DNA of 64,000 nt, taken from NCBI GenBank assembly GCA_003993805.1, contig RSEF01000004.1:13418697-13482696 (forward strand). The letters are read 5' to 3'. Shown piece after piece: positions 57,601-64,000 of the stretch. Below the pieces are notes generated by a model. That model saw only the letters and a list, made by a program, of their open reading frames with translations, did not search any database and was not told the origin of the DNA. A program made the position numbers and the translations under genes. Numbering within the stretch: position 1 is the stretch's first letter; the number at the start of each line of letters is the position of its first letter. The DNA comes from Himantopus leucocephalus (lineage: Eukaryota > Chordata > Aves > Charadriiformes > Recurvirostridae).

Positions 57601-60600
57601 TAAAAGCTGAATATTCAGGCTATTACATCCCATCTCCGTGCACAGGAAGGGTTTAATTGCCCATGATACAAATTGCAAGCGAGCAGCAGTGGAGCGGTGA
57701 TACTGCCAGCCTGAGCCTCCCCGTGGCACCAGAGCTGGACGGGCTGAGGCAGCGCTTTGCTTCTCCTCCCTGCAACCCCTCGCATCTCCTCCACGCCTCT
57801 GTGTCTTCAGCCTGGTGTCTTTTGCGCTGGTAGGAGATACATGTTCGGGTTATCTGCCGCGATGCCTCACGCTGGTCGGCAGCAGCCCATCCTTCCCCGC
57901 TGCGGGTTTGCCGACACTGCAGCTGTTTCACCCCAGCGCTGCTGAGACCGGCCCCACCGATTCCCAACGCAACAGCTCCTGAAAGCCCCGCAGAAATCAT
58001 GCTGGCTGCATGGGGCACCGTGCGTGGGGGAACGAGTCCGGTCAGGGGTCCTGGGCTTGGTGTGTGCTGGTAGCATGGAGCTGATGGCAGCTGGGGACCC
58101 AAGTAAAAGCCTTGCTTGTCCCTCTTCGTGTCCAGAGGGCTTTGCTGTGAGGATTTCTGTGGTTGTTCTCTGACCTGCAGTTAGCTAGGATGGCTCTCAC
58201 TGTCTGATCAGCTTTGCTCAACAGGAAAATTGCGGGCGGTGATAATGGCTCACCTGCAGGCAGATGCACGTGGGAAGTGTGAACCAAAACTGTGAGGCGT
58301 GTAGGTGGGGGAACACCGTGTCTCCACGTGGCTGGGGAACAGGCAAGGTCAGAGCAGGGACTTTGCAAATGTTGTAAGCCTTGTTTCTGACACTCCCCCC
58401 TGGGCCACTTCTCTTTCCCTCCAGCTTTGCCAGTGTACCTGTTACATCTCCCACACCAGACCGGTGTCCCTTGATCTGTCATTCTCCTCCACAGGCGCCC
58501 AAAGCCACCTTAGTGATGTAGCGAGAGGAAGCGTTGCAGTGGGGTAGAGAAGTGGGAAAAACTTGTGGGAGTTAGCCACAGGGAGGTAGGAGGCTGAAGT
58601 TAAGATGATAACTGGCTAATCTTCGCTTCATTTGCTCCTTGAAAAGAAAAGCTGAAGGCAAAGAGAATCATAAAATTAAAGACAACTATTTCCTTTCCTG
58701 ATCTGGCAGTGGTGGGCTGACAGGCCTGTCCAGAGCTTGCAGCCTTAGCTTGTCACATGAATGTGCACCTTGTGAGGAGACACGATGGACCCTGGTTCCC
58801 TCTGCCACAACAAAGAGTTACAGTGGTGGCATGGCATGGAGCAGTGCGCCAGAGGGGTTTGCAGAGCAAATCTCACCAGGAGGTTTGGGGAGGAAGGGTC
58901 TCTGCAGAGAAGGTGGGGGATGGAAGGAGCACTGGGAATGGGGATGTCGGGCACCCAGTTTGCACTGCAAGGGAGGAGTGAGCCATTGCGTGACGCCAAG
59001 CTCCCTACCCGCTGCTCACGGCTGTTTGGACATGAGCTCTGCACATAGCTTCTTGTGGAGCTGGCTGCAGGCTTCAGTCCGGTTCTGCTGCAGTGAGCTC
59101 AGGGGCTGCTTAGACGCTGGTCCTCTCTCACTGCATCAGCAAGAGGGGAGATGACGATACCTCAGTGTTGCTGCTATCACAAACAGCCAAAGGCAGGTTG
59201 AAGTGCTGGGATTTGGAAAGGAGAAGCAGGGAACGGGCTGTTCAGCTCCCAGGAACTTTGGACTAAGCTTAAGAGCCAAAGTTGTTTGGTTTCTTTGCAT
59301 GTATGATGCTGAGATATACAAGCTCTGCTAATGCATTCCTTATACCTCTGTATAGAAAACCTGAGCCTTCATCTTTTTCACTACTCCCCAAAGGTGTGCT
59401 AAAGCCATCTAGGGGTGCTGGGGAAGGTAGAGCGGTGTAGTTTTAAAGGAGGCATCTGGAGTAGGCTGAGTCTCTACAAAACAGTTGGGAGTTGGAAAAA
59501 GGGACTGGGAATACCAGCCCCCAGTTTCTGAGGAGAGTCTTTGCAGCTGTCGGATGCCATGGGACGTAAGCAGCCCAGAGCAGCAGAGCTCTGCAGGTCC
59601 TGTTTGCCCAGTGGCTGTTGTCCTGGCTTCCAAACGACTGCCACCCTTGGCCCGAAGTGTGGACGTATGCCGGGAAAGGAGAGGCAGCTGGCCTGGTGTC
59701 CCTTCTGTAACCACAGCCCAACTTGCTTTGCCCTTCGAATACCCAACAGGGAAGATAGGAAGAAATTGATCTTTCTCTGTAACCTGATTCATTTCTCCCA
59801 GCTGCTTTCCTCAGCCTGGTGCTCCCTTGAAATCTTGTTAGGGCTGGGCTGTGATTTTGTGGTGGCCACCAAAACCCTCAGCCCCCCCCAGGTAGGGCCT
59901 GGATGTAAATGAGAATCAGACTTTAAATCTCAGAGGCAGTGTTGACACCCCCTAGTCCATCTGGTGAGCCAGTAGCAGCAGTAGGCTGTACTGGGGTCTG
60001 GCAAAGCCAGTGGTGATCCCTTCTATATGAGGTACCACATTGGAGGCAGGGAGACAAGCCCAGCTGGCAAGCCCGAAGCTTAGGAGGATGCTTGCTCTAA
60101 TACTTCAAAATTACACAGCCATATGCCTCTGAGAGTTGAAGGCGCTTATGTCATTTAACATTTGGAGGACTTTCCTGCCTTCCTTCGCTTCATCTGAGGG
60201 CCATTTCCCCACAACAGGCTACTGCTCTCATTCCTGGCTCTCCATCCCAGGGAGGAGGCAGTGAGACTGCAGTGTCCGGCTCCTGAACTGAGCAGGATCC
60301 TGCAGGCAGCCTCATGGGACACCAGCAGTGAGTTTTGTAAGGACAGAGAGATGGGGCAAGGAACACGTCAGAGCTGGAGGAACAGATCACGTTCCCAGGC
60401 AACGATAGACTTGCAGATGTCTCCATGGGAACAAGCTGACCATTCCAGACACCCCTCCCCAGGAGTGTTTAGGACTGGACACCTTGGGGGATTCATGGGA
60501 CCTCCTACCTTCCTTTGCCTGGTCCAGGGGAGCTGCAACAGCTGCTCTTCCAGTCCTGGGCAGTATTAGACTGCCCATCCCAGTGTTTCATTTTAATCAC

Positions 60601-60925
60601 AGTGGGTGGCACGGGAATGGGAAGTGCAATTAGAGAAATTCCAGCTTCTCATCTGAATCTTGCCAAGCTGTCCTGGAGGAGCAATCTTGGGGAGTTAATT
60701 GTATGCAGTGAGAAGGTTTGTCTTCTAGCCCTTTCAAAGGAAATTTCTTTTTGTCTCGTCAAACATCCCACGAGCTTAAAGGACAAATAAACAAGAGCAC
60801 CTGCCCGAAGTGCTAAGTATTCTTTTCCAGTTATCCTAAGTGCTTCTGTCCTCACATCTTCTCTTCCCCCACCGGCTTTCTTCTTCCAGCACAAAGTTGC
60901 TTCAAGCCCAACGTTGTGGGGAGCG

Positions 60926-60961
60926 TTTAAGCCTTTAGCAGTAACTTTAAGCCTTTAGCAG
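60926..60961. repeat. Short tandem duplication, 20-bp unit
   Basis: TTTAAGCCTTTAGCAGTAAC (60926-60945) is followed directly by a second copy of its first 16 bases (60946-60961). It is a small tandem duplication in intron 3 with no evident function. Confidence 0.9.
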
Positions 60962-63900
60962 GACTTTCCGCTCAGGCCATGTCCTGTCCTGTGGTGAAAA
61001 AAAAAAACCAAATTAAAAGGAGGCAGCTCCTTCCCTGTGTTGCTTTGTGTAATACTTCATTGAAGTGTTCAGTATCTTCTCCTTTAATTACTTCTGCCCC
61101 GTCTGCATATAGCATCCTGTGTCCGCACCTCTGCCTTTTTAGTAATAACCTCATCAGGGACAGTACAGACAGACTGTGCTTCTATAAACCAGAGTCTCGC
61201 TGATGTCATGTCTCGACTCAAGGACTTTCCTTGATGCTTTGGGTAACGACTGTTAATCGGATGCTAAAATACACACGTCTAGGTCACGTGCCCCTGGGGC
61301 TCAGAATGAGAGACTCCGTGTGCCGGGCTACGTTCCTATGAGAAGAAGAACATGCACCATAGCAATCAGCAGCCATCTTGGGGTTGCATGTGGGGAGATA
61401 ACATCACTGAAGGACAGGAAGGGGTGGTACAAGGCACAGCTCAGAAGAAGGGGTTTGGGGGGGAAAGAGACAGCCTGGGGCGTCTGGCTGTCGTGAGTAT
61501 GAAAGCCTGCGTGCCTTTTAGATGTCCCTGCTTGCACATGCGTGGGAGCAGGCATGAGCAGAGGAGTGTGGGAACAGGCAGGTGGAGATCTCAGAAGCCA
61601 GCACTTGGTTTCGAAAGCCCTGTCCGGTTCCCGTCTGCAGAAACTCCAAGGGTGTTCAAGCCATGATTGGGGAGTTTGCGATCGACAGAGCAGCATGTAC
61701 AGCATGTCTTGTTTGAAGGCTCCTGGCACGAGCACAGGACATGGTGATGTTTTTTAACAGCGAGTTTGTATTATAAAAAGAAAGCTGTCTCAACTGAGAT
61801 TCCCTGGGCAGAGGCGAAAGACATTCAGACAAGGACAGCGCTGCCGGTGTTGCTGCAGAAGTGAAACAGATGGGAAGTTCAGTGTGTCACCTTGAAAACA
61901 CAGATCATCAGAGCTGTGCTCCTTTTGTCCTTGCTAGCTCCCCTAGTCACTCCAGCGTCATGTCCAGAAGGCTCTCTGGGGTCCGATTTGGAGAGAGGAG
62001 GACCTTGGAAACATAATAAAACTTATATTCTCATTCTTTTGCTCTTTGCATTGGGGAGACAAAACTCACCTAGAGCAGGGACAGAGAGACATCCACAAGC
62101 GAGGTGTCTCACACAACTAATGGGAGAACTGAGAGAAGCCTGACGCTGCCCAACCACTCGCTGAAGTGTTCAGTGTCAGGCGTTAGTAGATGCTGTTAGT
62201 ACATGTCCTGTCTGCTTGCTGCCTTTGGAGAGTGCTTGCACATGCCACGCGAGAAGCACATTCCTGCCTGCAAGCTGTGGGGACAAGAAGTTGTGCTTCA
62301 GATTTGAAGATTATTCTAAAATAAGGTTATTTTATTTAGTTAGCCGACTGTGGAGAGCGTGCCCAGACTTTTTGCTATTACTGAGCTTGTTCCCTGGGAC
62401 ATGGAGCTGGCTGCTGGGAGCAGCCCAGGGTTTGTCAGAGATGTTTGCAGGCTGGGAGGGATGCGTGGGATGTCATGGAGAGGAAAATGCTCACCTGTGC
62501 AGGGCTGTGGAGTTGCTGAACGCAATTTTGTCTGAAGGGGGGATGCTTGGGCTGAGCCCTGTTTTGCAGAAGAGGGAGACTGGAGGAGAGGCTTCCTGGC
62601 TTGCCTCGAGCTGCACGGAGCGACCTACCAGCCCTTGAAAGAAATGCAGCCCATTCCTGGGTCTCCTCCAATAACTCGCGAGATTTTCCTGAACGGCAGC
62701 ACCCCAAAGAATTTACCTGTAATACTTGCTTTGCTTAGCTCGGTGATTGACAGCACGGACCCATCAGATTCACGTCAGCCCTCCTGAAATGCTGGCCATG
62801 CTTCCCAGGAAAGCAGCCTGCTTTATTCTACTGGGATTTGCTTGGTGGTGCAGAGGGAAGGGGCCTCTATGAATAAAGACAAATATCAGAACAATAAAAG
62901 CTAGAATGAGACTGGCTAGGATATTAATCTTTCAGCCCCACTGTTGCTTGGGATTTTTCCAAGCTCTCTCTCCTGCAGAGGAAGATGGAGGAACCTGTTT
63001 CCAGGTCTCTGCCTCCTCTATTTGAAGGTTTTCTTGTTGCTGTTGAATACAAGCTAAGTTGCAAAAAACACCTTTAAAGCCTTAATTTTATCCTAATTTA
63101 TGAAGACATCTTTCTCTCATGGCTTTGCTTCTCTTTTTGGCATTTGTCAGAAAGTTGAGCTCTTAAAGAACACAGAGGAAGAAGCTCATAGATGGACACA
63201 GAGGAACCATGGGGTACCAACTCCTCTGTATCCCACTAATTGCACCCTTGGGAGGGGTCAGCTGAACTGAGACCACAGAGGTGAGACACACAGAGGTGAG
63301 ACAGGAGCTAGCTGGGGCCAGGCTGGATGTCCTTGCTGTATCAGTACTGGGAGCAGGGAGGTGCTCCAGGGCCATGAAGGTGAGGGCAGAGCGGCCGGGG
63401 CTGGGCTGACCCAAGGAGCAGGGCTTAGTGTAGCACACAATGGGAACAGGGGCCAGCTCCCAACTATCTGTGCTGGGGACAGGCTGATTTCTGAACATGT
63501 TTATTTTCTTTTGGATTGAAAATTTGGGGGTTTTCTTTGAAATGACTTTTCACGTGGAAAATCCGTAGCTTTTCACTTAAACTACATTTTTAAAAATGAA
63601 AGGGTTTGAGAGTGCAGTAAAATCTTTTTGTTGTTTTATTTTTTTCTTCCAAGATGAAATATTCTTGTCAACTTCACATACCCTTATTTCCCACAAATAC
63701 TCTTTTCCAGGACACTTTTTTTTCCATTAAATGTTTTCAGATTTTACCATTGTCTGGAACTGGGTTTCCACCAGCATCTGTGCTGCCCACATGAGGAAAA
63801 CGAGGACTGATCAGTGATGTGCGGCAGTGCCAGGTGATGACAGTGACCAAGGGCCAGCAGGGACATGCTGAAAGGCTGAGTTGGACGCGAGCCCACACAG

Positions 63901-64000
63901 CTAGCAGCGGCGATGCTGCAGGGCGTTCCTCAGCATCGGATAAACTCACATGATAGTATTTAGGGTAGGCAGTCTTCAATGTTTGCCTTACGGGTAGTTT

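Larger units (their letters stand above)
48390..64000 (+). other. GABRG4: GABRG4 intron 3 (5' part)
   Basis: No further subunit exon was recognised up to the window end, so intron 3 is at least 15.6 kb. It contains two short tandem duplications (51778-51823 and 60926-60961) and an AT-rich candidate element with an X-box-like site at 53690-53960. It also holds a possible MIR-like stretch at about 54500-54600 and AT-rich DNA at 57150-57440 and 63480-63740. No CR1 end was recognised. Open frames up to 184 codons are without motifs and overlap frames on the other strand. Confidence 0.75.

Noticed and set aside
48390..64000. MicroRNAs as found inside mammalian GABRE or GABRA3 introns
   Set aside because: Those are mammal-specific. 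I saw no convincing long hairpin, and folding could not be computed here.

Overview
The window is vertebrate nuclear DNA, most likely from a bird. It is gene-poor, with short exons, GT-AG introns and a CpG-island promoter. It carries 3' ends of CR1 retrotransposons, the dominant avian and reptilian LINE, and has only light repeat cover. The coding content is two neighbouring GABA-A receptor subunit genes, both on the + strand.

Layout. 1-7515 is the 3' part of the last intron of GABRA3 (alpha-3). 7516-7845 is the last coding exon of GABRA3: distal TM3-TM4 loop, TM4 and C-terminus. From 7846 comes the 3' UTR, possibly reaching an AATAAA at 10865. About 10.9-41.9 kb is intergenic. It holds two + strand CR1 3' ends (one before the polyA candidate), an antisense older CR1 remnant, an ancient dispersed repeat at 19755-19900, several AT-rich stretches that look like conserved non-coding elements, and two promoter-like motif groups at 20.6-21.5 kb. 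About 41.95-42.48 kb is the CpG-island promoter and 5' UTR of the second gene. Its exon 1 (signal peptide, 42483-42538), exon 2 (47970-48118) and exon 3 (48322-48389, the 68-bp exon typical of the family) follow, and 48390-64000 is the open start of intron 3. The product is a gamma/epsilon-class subunit. With GABRA3 immediately upstream in the same orientation I call it GABRG4, the avian gamma-4 gene at the position of mammalian GABRE.

How they work together. Alpha and gamma-class subunits co-assemble with a beta subunit into pentameric GABA-gated chloride channels, and such genes sit in clusters descended from an ancestral beta-alpha-gamma block. The order here (alpha-3 followed head-to-tail by gamma-4/epsilon) matches the Xq28 GABRQ-GABRA3-GABRE cluster. 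The beta-4/theta partner should lie outside the window, beyond the 5' end of GABRA3.

I found no bacterial-type features, no CRISPR array, no confident RNA gene and no complete third protein-coding gene. The most interesting unexplained signal is at 21332-21456: a C/EBP-like site, a perfect CRE, a perfect RFX X-box palindrome and a consensus splice donor within 125 bp. A TATA/CCAAT group lies 700 bp upstream. This looks like an undescribed promoter or first exon in the intergenic region. All statements about conservation and family come from reading and memory; no alignment was run.
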